Notes under the pieces: generated by a model | What the model was told of the DNA's origin: nothing | The model's input: only the letters and a program-made list of their open reading frames with translations | Databases searched by the model: none | Program-made: the position numbers and the translations under genes | Virus record (IMG/VR): IMGVR_UViG_3300046000_003290 | Span: 1-34,235 of that record | Reading direction: 5' to 3' (one strand) | Length of the DNA stretch: 34,235 nt | DNA from: a virus | In this document: positions 6,530 to 12,713 of the stretch, one piece after another | How the letters are laid out: each line of letters starts with the position of its first letter | Position numbering within the stretch: position 1 is the stretch's first letter

Positions 6530-7288
6530 CTATTCGCCTAATATCCAGTGCTCGTTAGCGTATCTCAGCCAGCCCGAGTAAACTCCATCTGGCGATCTTA
6601 CATCATCGAAGTACGCATCCATCCCCTTTGTATGGGTCGTAGCGCAGGTCGGTCTGTCTTGGTAGCTCTCCAGCGTCCATATCTCACCCTTACGCTTAAG
6701 CAGGGCCATTAGATCAGGAACATACAAAGAGCCGTTTCTCATAAGCTCAACGTGACAGGTGTTTGACCCGTATCCCGCTAGAGTTATATCGTAAGCAGTC
6801 AGGGCATAGCGGCAATGAGTCAGGGTTGAGTGCATCACGTCAAACCTGTTCTCGGAATGCCCTTTAATGCCTATCGCATGACCTAGTTCGTGGTTGATGA
6901 TGGTCTGAGCGCAATCACTTAGCCCGCCAAGGAAGGACTCATCACGAAGCATAATCTCAGCGCCAGCGATCTTTCCATTACTGTACGTCCAAGTTCTGGT
7001 TACAGCCGCAGCGTTGTAGTTCTCTGAAATCTCGTACAGTTCCTGACGGGTTACCCATGTTACTGTGATCTTGCCGCTGGTCGAGAATCCATCGCTATTA
7101 GTCAGCCCTGCGTGTGTGATCTTCTTGCCTGTTCTTTGTGACCAAGACCAGATGCCATACTCTAGGGCTTTGCGTAGTTCTTCCGTGGTTAGAGGGCCAG
7201 GCTTATCGGTCTGCTCAACCTGCACATCTTGATACCAGTAAGACCGAGGAACCTCAAGATAGGAGTAGTAGGCAATCGTATCACTCAT
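6530..7288 (-). CDS. Metzincin-type zinc metalloprotease (matrixin-like)
   Basis: 252 aa. Residues 133-144 read HELGHAIGIKGH, the full HExxHxxGxxH zinc site of metzincins: three His ligands and catalytic Glu134. A Met follows at 152 (DVMHST), placed like the Met-turn. The strand before the site (GAEIMLRDE, 109-117) matches the edge strand of matrixins. No signal peptide or pro-domain cysteine switch is obvious, though Cys126 lies just before the zinc site and Cys159 after. The last 75 residues have no match I know. It may cleave host surface or capsid proteins, or act at entry or release; its place near terminase and lysozyme gives only context. The start overlaps the upstream small gene by eight bases. 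Confidence 0.85.
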   Translation of the reverse strand: MSDTIAYYSYLEVPRSYWYQDVQVEQTDKPGPLTTEELRKALEYGIWSWSQRTGKKITHAGLTNSDGFSTSGKITVTWVTRQELYEISENYNAAAVTRTWTYSNGKIAGAEIMLRDESFLGGLSDCAQTIINHELGHAIGIKGHSENRFDVMHSTLTHCRYALTAYDITLAGYGSNTCHVELMRNGSLYVPDLMALLKRKGEIWTLESYQDRPTCATTHTKGMDAYFDDVRSPDGVYSGWLRYANEHWILGE

Positions 7289-7421
7289 CTTGCTCCGACT
7301 CTTGGATGCCGTGTCTTTTATGCTTGTGGGTTCTATTTGACTTGCAGTATGGGCATAAGCCGCTATTACGGCATTCCCTTGACACAGACTTAGTAAAAGA
7401 CTTTCGAACAGTCCTTGCCAT
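7281..7421 (-). CDS. Small zinc-finger-like protein
   Basis: 46 aa. ATG 7421 overlaps the upstream stop codon (TAATG). The sequence has Cys17, then CPYC, then HKHKRH, a possible Cys/His zinc site within a highly basic peptide. The double overlap with both neighbours and lack of any other gene in this stretch favour it as real. Function unknown; nucleic-acid binding would fit. Confidence 0.6.
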   Translation of the reverse strand: MARTVRKSFTKSVSRECRNSGLCPYCKSNRTHKHKRHGIQESEQDE

Positions 7422-7798
7422 TACTTAAAGATACCCGTAATAGATTGGTATGCCCGAACTCCCATGTACATAGCGCCTCTTTGAGAGACCCTTACTCCTA
7501 GACACTGCATGGCCTCAAGGAATACCTGATCGGCCTGCTTCTGGGTTATTCCGAATGAGTCTTTGTATTCACAAAGCATATCGTGGATGACGGCTGCTTG
7601 GATATGTAATCCATTAACCTGCACCATTGACTGAAGGAACCAAGGGATTGAAGCGAAGTCTGTCTCAAAGCCTTCAGGGACTACAAGCTCCCTACCTAGT
7701 ATCTCTGAGTAGAAGATAAACGGCTTGCTGACATGGAACCTCTTGGCTCCAATAGGTCTCTTGGTGTAAAGGGCTTCACTAACGAATCTTGCTGCCAT
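7421..7798 (-). CDS. DUF1353 family protein
   Basis: 125 aa from ATG 7798, which has an AGAGGG ribosome site; upstream in-frame codons lack one. The core VPEGFETDFASIPWF, followed by AAVIHDMLCE and QADQVFLEAMQCLGV, is the signature of DUF1353, a family widespread in tailed phages, often near tail or lysis genes. The conserved Asp/Ser/His pattern suggests an enzyme fold, but no activity is established. This is the first gene of the leftward unit, about 150 bp downstream of its promoter. Confidence 0.85.
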   Translation of the reverse strand: MAARFVSEALYTKRPIGAKRFHVSKPFIFYSEILGRELVVPEGFETDFASIPWFLQSMVQVNGLHIQAAVIHDMLCEYKDSFGITQKQADQVFLEAMQCLGVRVSQRGAMYMGVRAYQSITGIFK

Positions 7799-7925
7799 GC
7801 TAAACCCTCTTTGATTGGTTCTCCCCCTGCCGTGGGAGTCACAGACCAGACTTACCAACCTAACTAAGTCAATCAATCATTCTGTGCTGCTTGCAGTTAC
7901 TGAGCTGGCGAAGTAATCTGCGGTG

Positions 7926-7947
7926 TTGACCTTGATGTTCAGGTCAA
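7926..7947. promoter_or_regulatory. Palindrome at the start of the leftward transcript (operator or leader hairpin)
   Basis: TTGACC at 7926-7931 pairs with GGTCAA at 7942-7947, and TGA/TCA inside extend the symmetry with a one-base offset. It begins five bases beyond the -10 element of the leftward promoter, so it covers the expected transcript start. A repressor site or a 5' hairpin are both possible. Confidence 0.45.
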
Positions 7948-7951
7948 GGGT

Positions 7952-7980
7952 ATTGTACTAAAAGCCTGAAAACCTGTCAA
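7952..7980 (-). promoter_or_regulatory. Sigma-70 type promoter for the leftward unit
   Basis: On the minus strand: TTGACA (7980-7975, perfect -35), 17 bp spacer, TACAAT (7957-7952, five of six -10 bases). Transcription would start near 7945 and enter the DUF1353 gene at 7798. No other promoter this good was found in the leftward unit, whose genes are nearly contiguous, so it may drive a transcript of about 20 kb around the circle. Confidence 0.8.
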
Positions 7981-8143
7981 GTGTTTGTTACAAATCTCTT
8001 ATGATAAATTCTTATATCAAATGGATTCTTTATCACTTTTAGTTATATAGAAACCTACTTGAAAATGATATTTCTTAATCTAAATTACCTCTTTTTTTAA
8101 ATTGCTGATTTCATTGGAGAATTTTGGATGTTTGAAAATGGTC

Positions 8144-8171
8144 TTTTGCAAAATTAGGAGGGTACTATAAT
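8144..8171 (+). promoter_or_regulatory. Candidate rightward promoter
   Basis: A perfect TATAAT at 8166-8171 stands 16 bp after a weak -35 (TTTTGC, 8144-8149). A second weaker candidate is TTGAAA (8059-8064) with TAAATT (8081-8086), spacer 16. Either would leave a long leader, containing the motif array, before the first gene at 8598. The true early promoter is not settled. Confidence 0.35.
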
Positions 8172-8200
8172 AATACTGCTATCCATTCCCCCCTCCCCCC

Positions 8201-8345
8201 TATCAATTCCCCCATATCAATAGCTTTTCTCTATCGACTATCAGCCCCACGAGATCGATAGATTATTCCTATTGGTTATCGATCTGAGGTTAACGATAGC
8301 TTTAGTCTATCGATACAGCCAGGCTATCATCACCACGATATCAAT
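8201..8345. repeat. Iteron-like TATC[A/G]AT array
   Basis: Six copies in 145 bp: plus strand at 8201, 8215, 8277, 8308 and 8339, minus strand at 8254-8260. Copies 8277, 8308 and 8339 are exactly 31 bp apart, about three helical turns. The arms AGATCGATA (8252-8260) and TATCGATCT (8277-8285) form a perfect 9 bp inverted repeat with a 16 bp spacer. ATAGATTAT repeats at 8258 and 8344. Looser relatives (TATCGAC at 8232, CGATAG at 8294) lie between. This could be a replication initiator site or a repressor operator array. Confidence 0.6.
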
Positions 8346-8597
8346 AGATTATCTGTATCGCCAGAGTTAGCCGGGATTGAGAGCTGAAGAAGGCATGGGA
8401 TATGCTCCCCATATAGCTATCTATGCTCCCTTATCATCTCCCCTATATAGGCACCATCGATGCTTATCTAATGCGATACATCTATACACCATCACACCAT
8501 GAAAATATTTTGAATATATTTGCGAATAGGTATTGTCATTCCAGACAAGTCATGAGAGTATAGCCACATTGAAGAAAACAACCAAAGGGGAGACAGC

Positions 8598-8780
8598 ATG
8601 ACAGTCAAAGAAGCTCAGGCCATGATAGACAGTCAGTATGAGTCCGGCACCATAACCAAAGAAGAAGCGCAGAGAATGGAAAGAATGATTAGAAGGACGG
8701 GAGATTACGGTAACCAGTGGAGCTGGCAGCGCCAAGCAAGAATGCGCGGCATCTACATGGGCGCTATCAAAGTAGCATAA
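8598..8780 (+). CDS. Small early protein, unknown function
   Basis: 60 aa, first gene of the rightward unit, with an AAGGGGA ribosome site. Highly charged and Met-rich, with a predicted helical stretch KEAQAMIDSQYESGTITKEE and a basic second half. No family recognised. The position suggests very early expression, where phages often encode small host-takeover proteins; that is inference. Confidence 0.65.
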   Translation: MTVKEAQAMIDSQYESGTITKEEAQRMERMIRRTGDYGNQWSWQRQARMRGIYMGAIKVA

Positions 8781-8802
8781 CAGCAACAACAAGGGGAATA
8801 CC

Positions 8803-9093
8803 ATGAAAGATAAGAACACATTCACACAAGGTTTATTTTCAATTGATTGCGGGCCAAAATTCCAAGGCATTACAGACCAAAGCCTGTGGAATGGCTGGGA
8901 ATGCCCTCGGTTCACGATTGAGACAATGAGAGAGATTCAGGCATGGGTTAATGACGGGATAAACGATCCTATCGAAATTGATGGCGACAAGGTTTATGAC
9001 GTTTACATAGATGAGCGCATAGAGTGCAGGACCGTCACAGTTGGCGGCGTTAAATACTACGCCATTGATGGCTGGTGTTGGGATCAAGAGTAG
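8803..9093 (+). CDS. Early protein, unknown function
   Basis: 96 aa behind the leader ACAACAAGGGGAATACC, which is shared with neighbouring early genes. Trp-rich and acidic; contains WNGWECPRFT, a segment typical of small proteins on phages and broad-host plasmids but without known role, and ends VKYYAIDGWCWDQE. No catalytic motif visible. Confidence 0.7.
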   Translation: MKDKNTFTQGLFSIDCGPKFQGITDQSLWNGWECPRFTIETMREIQAWVNDGINDPIEIDGDKVYDVYIDERIECRTVTVGGVKYYAIDGWCWDQE

Positions 9094-9103
9094 TGGTTTA
9101 CTC

Positions 9104-9123
9104 GATACCGTCACAGCGGTATC
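9104..9123 (+). promoter_or_regulatory. Intergenic hairpin
   Basis: GATACCG (9104-9110) and CGGTATC (9117-9123) form a perfect 7 bp stem with a 6 nt loop, in the 64 bp gap between two early genes. No T-run follows, so a processing or stabilising element or a protein site is more likely than a terminator. Confidence 0.4.
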
Positions 9124-9157
9124 CATGAAAGTCACTTAATCAACTGAGGGGAATACC

Positions 9158-9430
9158 ATGCACATAAAAGTCACAGAAAGCATATTTAGAGATGAATTCC
9201 TGTCAATCAGGCCAACCAATTTCAACTATTCAGGGCTATCGGCCCTATGGGATTACTTCGAAAATGCAGACGATTTCGAATTGGATGTAATTGAAATCTG
9301 CTGCGATTTTAGTCAATACACTGTTGAAGATGCACTAAAAGCTTACGGGCTGGAATCAATCGAAGAGCTGGAACATAACACCATCGTTATTCCTTGTGAC
9401 GATGAAACCATAATAATTGCAGACTTCTAA
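9158..9430 (+). CDS. Acidic early protein, unknown function
   Basis: 90 aa, strongly acidic (many Asp/Glu, few Lys/Arg), with the GAGGGGAATACC ribosome leader. Such acidic small proteins can mimic DNA or inhibit host enzymes, but nothing specific identifies it. It ends 10 bp before the next gene, within whose ribosome site its stop lies. Confidence 0.65.
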   Translation: MHIKVTESIFRDEFLSIRPTNFNYSGLSALWDYFENADDFELDVIEICCDFSQYTVEDALKAYGLESIEELEHNTIVIPCDDETIIIADF

Positions 9431-9440
9431 GGGGAAGAAC

Positions 9441-9680
9441 ATGAACACATTGACCATACCGGAAAGATCAACGCGATACATCAAAGGCCGTCAGATATTC
9501 CTTTCAAGCGCCTACGTTGCCTCTGTTCACTCATTCGGGCTAGTAGTACAGAGCCACCGAACAGGCACGGGGAAGATACTTCCGGCGTCTCACGCTCAGT
9601 TTACTGAGTACGCTGAGGCAATAGAGACGGCATTAGATAACACTGAAGGCAATGCCCTATGCAGGGCGCTGATAGCTTAA
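9441..9680 (+). CDS. Small early protein, unknown function
   Basis: 79 aa from ATG 9441, preceded by AAGGGGAAGAAC. An in-frame TTG at 9417 has no ribosome site and would overlap the upstream gene. Contains a beta-type segment (IFLSSAYVASVHSFGLVV) and a helical C-terminal half. No family recognised. Confidence 0.65.
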   Translation: MNTLTIPERSTRYIKGRQIFLSSAYVASVHSFGLVVQSHRTGTGKILPASHAQFTEYAEAIETALDNTEGNALCRALIA

Positions 9681-9705
9681 ACAACCAACAACAAGGGGAA
9701 TAGAT

Positions 9706-9789
9706 ATGAACGAAGACCAGAAAGAGGCAATTTGCATGCTCGGATGTCTGCTATGTTCAATAATTATTGCGGGAGCATTAGTACTATGA
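9706..9789 (+). CDS. 27-residue membrane peptide
   Basis: MNEDQKEAICMLGCLLCSII followed by IAGALVL: a charged N-terminus and one hydrophobic segment with three Cys, able to span the membrane. It has the shared leader ACAACAAGGGGAATAG and ends in an ATGA overlap with the next gene, so it is likely translated. Function unknown. Confidence 0.6.
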   Translation: MNEDQKEAICMLGCLLCSIIIAGALVL

Positions 9790-10013
9790 TAAAAATCACG
9801 TGGCATTCAATCGATTTGGGAGTCTACATAGACTCTTACAAGGACGGCACTTGGTCACTGCGTAGCATGTACACTTTAGACCCTAAAGGAGAAATCTACG
9901 AGGAATTACCCGGGAACATGCTCACGGAACGGGCCGATGCTGAAATCGCCGAGCTAATCTGGGCGGCGCTGGATAAACTACAAGACGAACAAAAGCAGGG
10001 GTTTCATGTATGA
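9786..10013 (+). CDS. Unknown early protein
   Basis: 75 aa from ATG 9786, which overlaps the stop of the membrane peptide (ATGA); an upstream in-frame ATG at 9732 lies inside that gene without a ribosome site. The sequence alternates beta-like segments (IKITWHSIDLGVYID) and an acidic helix at the C-terminus. No known family. Overlaps the next gene by ATGA. Confidence 0.6.
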   Translation: MIKITWHSIDLGVYIDSYKDGTWSLRSMYTLDPKGEIYEELPGNMLTERADAEIAELIWAALDKLQDEQKQGFHV

Positions 10014-10468
10014 CCGACTCAGAAGTTCAGGACTGGTTTGACGAACACGAATCACCGCAGAGCATGCAAAGCAACTTTATGTATATACGTTCGGAGGATG
10101 TCCGCCTATTGATTAGTAAAATCAGGGAACAATTGAGCGCCACGGCGCAGGAGGGGGAGGCTCCAGCGTTGGACATTGAAGAGTTTATTGCCGCGAAGAA
10201 ATACTACACCACGATAGCGAATCCCGAGGAAATGGATGGCACGGAAAGCGTCTCAGTTGCGGAACTGCGCGAATTTATGCACAGGCGGGTGGCAACAGCC
10301 AGCCCACAGGCGGCATATCCCATCGCAGCAGTAACCGGCTATCACAGCGGACACTGCGTAGTCGAGCCTACAGACCGGGCGCAATTGCTGCCTGTCGGCA
10401 TGGCGCTGTATAACTTAGCCAAGGCAATAGAACTTATAAGCGCCGCGACGCGGGAGAACAAATTATGA
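10010..10468 (+). CDS. Unknown accessory protein with ATAQEGE segment
   Basis: 152 aa. Residues near 45 (ATAQEGEAPALDIEEF) share an exact 20 bp DNA segment with the end of the next gene. The N-terminal third is acidic; the C-terminal end is a helix LYNLAKAIELISAATRE. No domain recognised. ATGA overlaps on both sides show it belongs to the compact early unit. Codon use is more GC-rich than in the first early genes. Confidence 0.6.
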   Translation: MTDSEVQDWFDEHESPQSMQSNFMYIRSEDVRLLISKIREQLSATAQEGEAPALDIEEFIAAKKYYTTIANPEEMDGTESVSVAELREFMHRRVATASPQAAYPIAAVTGYHSGHCVVEPTDRAQLLPVGMALYNLAKAIELISAATRENKL

Positions 10469-11046
10469 TAAAAATTAGCCTGAATGAAATACGCGAAAAA
10501 TCACCGTGCGAAAGCGGCTGGAAAAAAGTGCTTGCGTCGAAAGGTGGCAAGAGCGCCGACATGGACGCACAGTTTCCCATGACGGACATCCTCGAAAGCA
10601 ATGATCTGGATGACGCTCTGTGGTGCTTGCGCTGCCGCCCTGAATACTCAAATCTTTGGCGCAAATACGCTGTCTGGTGCGCGAGGCAGGTCCAGCACTT
10701 GATGACTGACAATCGCAGCATTGCCGCGCTAGACGTGGCGTGGCGGCACGCAGATGATCTGGCGACAGATGCGGAGTTGGCCGCTGCTTGGGGCGCTGCT
10801 GGGTACGCTGCTAGGGGCGCTGCTGGGTACGCTGCTTGGTACGCTGCGGTGTGCGCTGCTGGGGACGCTTCTAGGGGCGCTGCTGGGTACGCTGGGTACG
10901 CTGCTTGGGACGCTTCCAGGGGTGCTGGGGCCGCTGCTTGGGCCGCTTCTAGGGACGCTGCTAGGGCCGCACAGAAAGCCAAGCTAATCCAAATTTTGAC
11001 AGCCGGGCAGTGGGTAGATGCCACGGCGCAGGAGGGGGAAGGATGA
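10465..11046 (+). CDS. Alanine-rich tetrapeptide-repeat protein
   Basis: 193 aa. The N-terminal 105 residues (opening MIKISLNEIREKSPCESGW, then LESNDLDDALWCLRC) resemble a phage family of unknown function. Residues about 107-169 are a run of Ala-Ala-x-x units where x is mostly Gly, Trp, Tyr, Arg or Asp (AAGY, AARG, AAWY). Such repeats are usually variable in copy number and may form long Ala-packed helices. The C-terminus QEGEG also carries the next gene's ribosome site. Function unknown; alternative calls (immunity or membrane protein) lack support. Confidence 0.75.
   Translation: MIKISLNEIREKSPCESGWKKVLASKGGKSADMDAQFPMTDILESNDLDDALWCLRCRPEYSNLWRKYAVWCARQVQHLMTDNRSIAALDVAWRHADDLATDAELAAAWGAAGYAARGAAGYAAWYAAVCAAGDASRGAAGYAGYAAWDASRGAGAAAWAASRDAARAAQKAKLIQILTAGQWVDATAQEGEG
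10782..10971 (+). repeat. 12 bp tandem repeat tract (GCTGCT-x6)
   Basis: About 16 imperfect 12 bp units, GCT-GCT followed by two variable codons, encode the Ala-Ala-x-x repeats of the surrounding gene. Units GCTGCTGGGTAC and GCTGCTAGGGGC recur exactly. One unit is short by a codon (GCTGGGTAC), consistent with slippage in multiples of three. Confidence 0.85.
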
Positions 11047-11303
11047 GCAGGGAGAACCCAATGAGCGAGATCAAGCCGGTTGCATCCATCTGCGTTTCAC
11101 ACTGGCGCGGAATAGCAGGGATGGAAAACATTGAACTGCAAATGCGTGTGGATTTGCCAGACGGGGTGCATCCGGTTTACGTCATCCCCGACACCCACAG
11201 GATAGTGAGTGTTGATACTTTAGAGCATCTTTTCAGCTCGGTGTATTACGCAGAAGACGAGGCGCTGATACGCGCCATAATCGACAAGGAGGAGAGCACA
11301 TAA
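11043..11303 (+). CDS. Unknown early protein
   Basis: 86 aa from ATG 11043, which overlaps the previous stop and follows GGAGGGGGAAGG; an in-frame start 11 codons earlier lacks a ribosome site, and ATG 11061 is a weaker alternative. Residues EIKPVASICVSHWRGI resemble the start of short phage proteins with no known role. It ends AIIDKEEST; the next gene ends in a near-identical AIIDKDQS. Confidence 0.6.
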   Translation: MSRENPMSEIKPVASICVSHWRGIAGMENIELQMRVDLPDGVHPVYVIPDTHRIVSVDTLEHLFSSVYYAEDEALIRAIIDKEEST

Positions 11304-11485
11304 TGCCCGCCACGACAACAGACAGATGTAAAAAATGCTTTTCTCCGTACATGCCGCAGGAAAGTGCGTTTGCAAAAGTTCAATCGTGCGACTGCTTTGA
11401 CCCGCACATTGCGCGCAAGCTAAAGCTGTCTCCGGGCCTGTTTGATTTTATTTTCCGCGCCATCATCGACAAGGACCAATCATGA
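11303..11485 (+). CDS. Small Cys-rich protein
   Basis: 60 aa, starting in a TAATG overlap with a GGAGGAG site just upstream. Four Cys: CKKC near residue 9 and CDC near 29, a possible zinc knuckle. Its last residues, RAIIDKDQS, echo the end of the preceding gene (RAIIDKEEST), and the DNA there is also similar, suggesting local duplication of a gene end. Confidence 0.55.
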   Translation: MPATTTDRCKKCFSPYMPQESAFAKVQSCDCFDPHIARKLKLSPGLFDFIFRAIIDKDQS

Positions 11486-11601
11486 CAGACCTCGAAAAAC
11501 AGACCGAGCTTGCGCTGATCGTTGACTTGATAAAACAATCTCAGGCCGCGCAATACCTGCAAACGGTAGAACCTGGGCTAATAATCGATACCAAGGCATA
11601 A
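11482..11601 (+). CDS. 39-residue protein, unknown
   Basis: Peptide opening MTDLEKQTELALIVDLIKQS, in an ATGA overlap with the gene before and ending 10 bp before the dUTPase start. Mostly one amphipathic helix. Overlap pattern supports it; the ribosome site (AAGGACCAATC) is moderate. Confidence 0.5.
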   Translation: MTDLEKQTELALIVDLIKQSQAAQYLQTVEPGLIIDTKA

Positions 11602-11611
11602 GGAGCACGAC

Positions 11612-12025
11612 ATGAAATTTACAAAGCTAACAAGCACAGCAATAACCCCAAAAAGGGGAACGGAAGGAGCGGCAGGGCTTGATCTTTACTCTGATACCGA
11701 TGCGCTGGTGTCGCCCCTACAGTCTGTCCTAGTGGGCACAGGAATAGCAGTAGAAGTGCCCTTAGACCACGTTGGGCTGGTGTTTATCCGCTCCAGCCTG
11801 GGGAAAGCAGGGGTCAGTCTTACAAACTCAGTGGGCGTGATAGATAGCGACTACAGGGGCGAGGTAATGCTTTCTCTTGCATCTACGGGAGGCCATTACA
11901 TTAGACGTGGCGACAGAGTGGCGCAACTGGTGATTATGCCGGTGGTGCCCGTTGAGATGATCGAGGTGGATGCACTATCAACTACGGATAGAGGCGCTGG
12001 CGGGTTTGGGAGCACGGGCAGATGA
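11612..12025 (+). CDS. dut: dUTP diphosphatase (trimeric dUTPase)
   Basis: 137 aa, close to the usual 140-150. All five motifs are present: AAGLDLYS (20-27), RSS (60-62), SVGVIDSDYRG (73-83), GDRVAQ (100-105) and RGAGGFGSTG (127-136). It hydrolyses dUTP to dUMP and pyrophosphate, keeping uracil out of phage DNA and supplying dUMP for dTTP. It has an AAGGAG site and an ATGA overlap with the HNH gene that follows. The complete motif set predicts an active homotrimer in the cytoplasm. Confidence 0.97.
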   Translation: MKFTKLTSTAITPKRGTEGAAGLDLYSDTDALVSPLQSVLVGTGIAVEVPLDHVGLVFIRSSLGKAGVSLTNSVGVIDSDYRGEVMLSLASTGGHYIRRGDRVAQLVIMPVVPVEMIEVDALSTTDRGAGGFGSTGR

Positions 12026-12342
12026 ATATCAGCAACCAGTACCAGCTAAAGCGTCACGTCCACTACAACCCGTACACTGGGGATTTTACGCGAATCCAGC
12101 AACCTGCTAATGGGACAAGGTGTCTCGGCAAAATCACCGGCAAAATGCTGCTAGAGCAAGGCAAAATTAAAATTATGAGCGTGCCGTACAGAGCTGCGCG
12201 GCTTGCTCACCTCTACATGACCGGAAAGATGCCGGACGGTCACATAGACCACATTGACGGGGATGCCAGCAATTTCAGATGGGACAACCTTAGGCTTCGC
12301 CCCCTAGCTGATAAAGAATCAGGAGTACAGGCCGATGATTAA
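12022..12342 (+). CDS. HNH endonuclease (HNH_3 type)
   Basis: 106 aa. The core reads RLAHLYMTGKMPDG then HIDHIDGDASNFRWDNLR (about residues 75-92), the pattern of free-standing HNH nucleases common in phages. The N-terminal part (YNPYTGDFTRI) matches the usual lead-in of this family. It overlaps the dUTPase stop by ATGA, and has no separate ribosome site, so it depends on coupling. Likely a selfish DNA cutter rather than a structural partner. Confidence 0.85.
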   Translation: MNISNQYQLKRHVHYNPYTGDFTRIQQPANGTRCLGKITGKMLLEQGKIKIMSVPYRAARLAHLYMTGKMPDGHIDHIDGDASNFRWDNLRLRPLADKESGVQADD

Positions 12343-12523
12343 ATTCCTGAAAAAGTTAAGTCAAAGCAAGCGCAAAGTGCTGTTATCTGATACCCTCTCC
12401 GAGATTCAAAAAAGTTTAGACTCTGAGCATGGAATTAGACCCATAAACGAAGAACCGAGAGACAGCTACCGCAAATTGAGCGAAGTACCAGAATCGAGGT
12501 GGACAAATGATGGATCAATATAA
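12335..12523 (+). CDS. Small basic protein, unknown
   Basis: 62 aa with an AGGAG site 8 bases before ATG. Lys-rich N-terminus (MIKFLKKLSQSKRK), charged throughout. It overlaps the HNH gene by 8 bp and the next gene by 17 bp. No family recognised. Confidence 0.55.
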   Translation: MIKFLKKLSQSKRKVLLSDTLSEIQKSLDSEHGIRPINEEPRDSYRKLSEVPESRWTNDGSI

Positions 12524-12677
12524 GTGCGAAGTGTGCCAGGAAAGAAGGGGGTCAGGGCAGGATCACTCGAAGTGCTCTAAAATCCTACAGGCCCAGTACA
12601 GAGACAAGGAGAGACAGCCCAAGCCAGTCCACGAAGGCACCATTAGGATGTATATGGCGCTCTATCAGCGATTCTAG
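12507..12677 (+). CDS. Small zinc-ribbon-like protein
   Basis: 56 aa (ATG 12507 or the adjacent ATG 12510). CEVC at residues 7-10 and HSKC at 20-23 form a plausible CxxC-HxxC zinc site; the rest is basic and ends in a helix IRMYMALYQRF. It fills a stretch otherwise without a gene and overlaps the preceding gene. A GAGGTGG ribosome site lies upstream. Confidence 0.55.
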   Translation: MMDQYKCEVCQERRGSGQDHSKCSKILQAQYRDKERQPKPVHEGTIRMYMALYQRF

Positions 12678-12713
12678 CAGCGAAGCAATACTAGGGTGGC
12701 GGGTATAAAAAGA

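Larger units (their letters stand above)
7981..8597. other. Divergent control region, candidate replication origin
   Basis: No gene is supported here. Bases 7981-8160 are AT-rich with long A/T runs. A C-rich tract lies at 8185-8213, the motif array at 8201-8345, a 9 bp direct repeat TATGCTCCC at 8401-8409 and 8422-8430, and another AT-rich patch near 8500-8530. Both main transcription units point away from it. AT-rich DNA beside repeated short motifs is the common build of phage and plasmid origins; the assignment is inferred from structure only. Confidence 0.55.

Noticed and set aside
8201-8345. CRISPR array
   Set aside because: Motifs are 7 bp and palindromic-type with short spacing; no 25-40 bp repeats with unique spacers are present.
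8550-9135. Minus-strand frames opposite the first early genes
   Set aside because: No ribosome sites or domains, and the plus-strand genes each have strong AGGGGA sites.
10434-11024. Minus-strand Ala/Pro-rich frame (196 codons) opposite the repeat gene
   Set aside because: Artefact of the 12 bp repeat being open in several frames; the plus-strand gene has ribosome site, overlaps and a recognisable N-terminal domain.
12704-12709. TATAAA as a -10 element in the gap at 12.7 kb
   Set aside because: The bases 17 bp upstream (CGAAGC) do not resemble a -35 and there is no extended -10.
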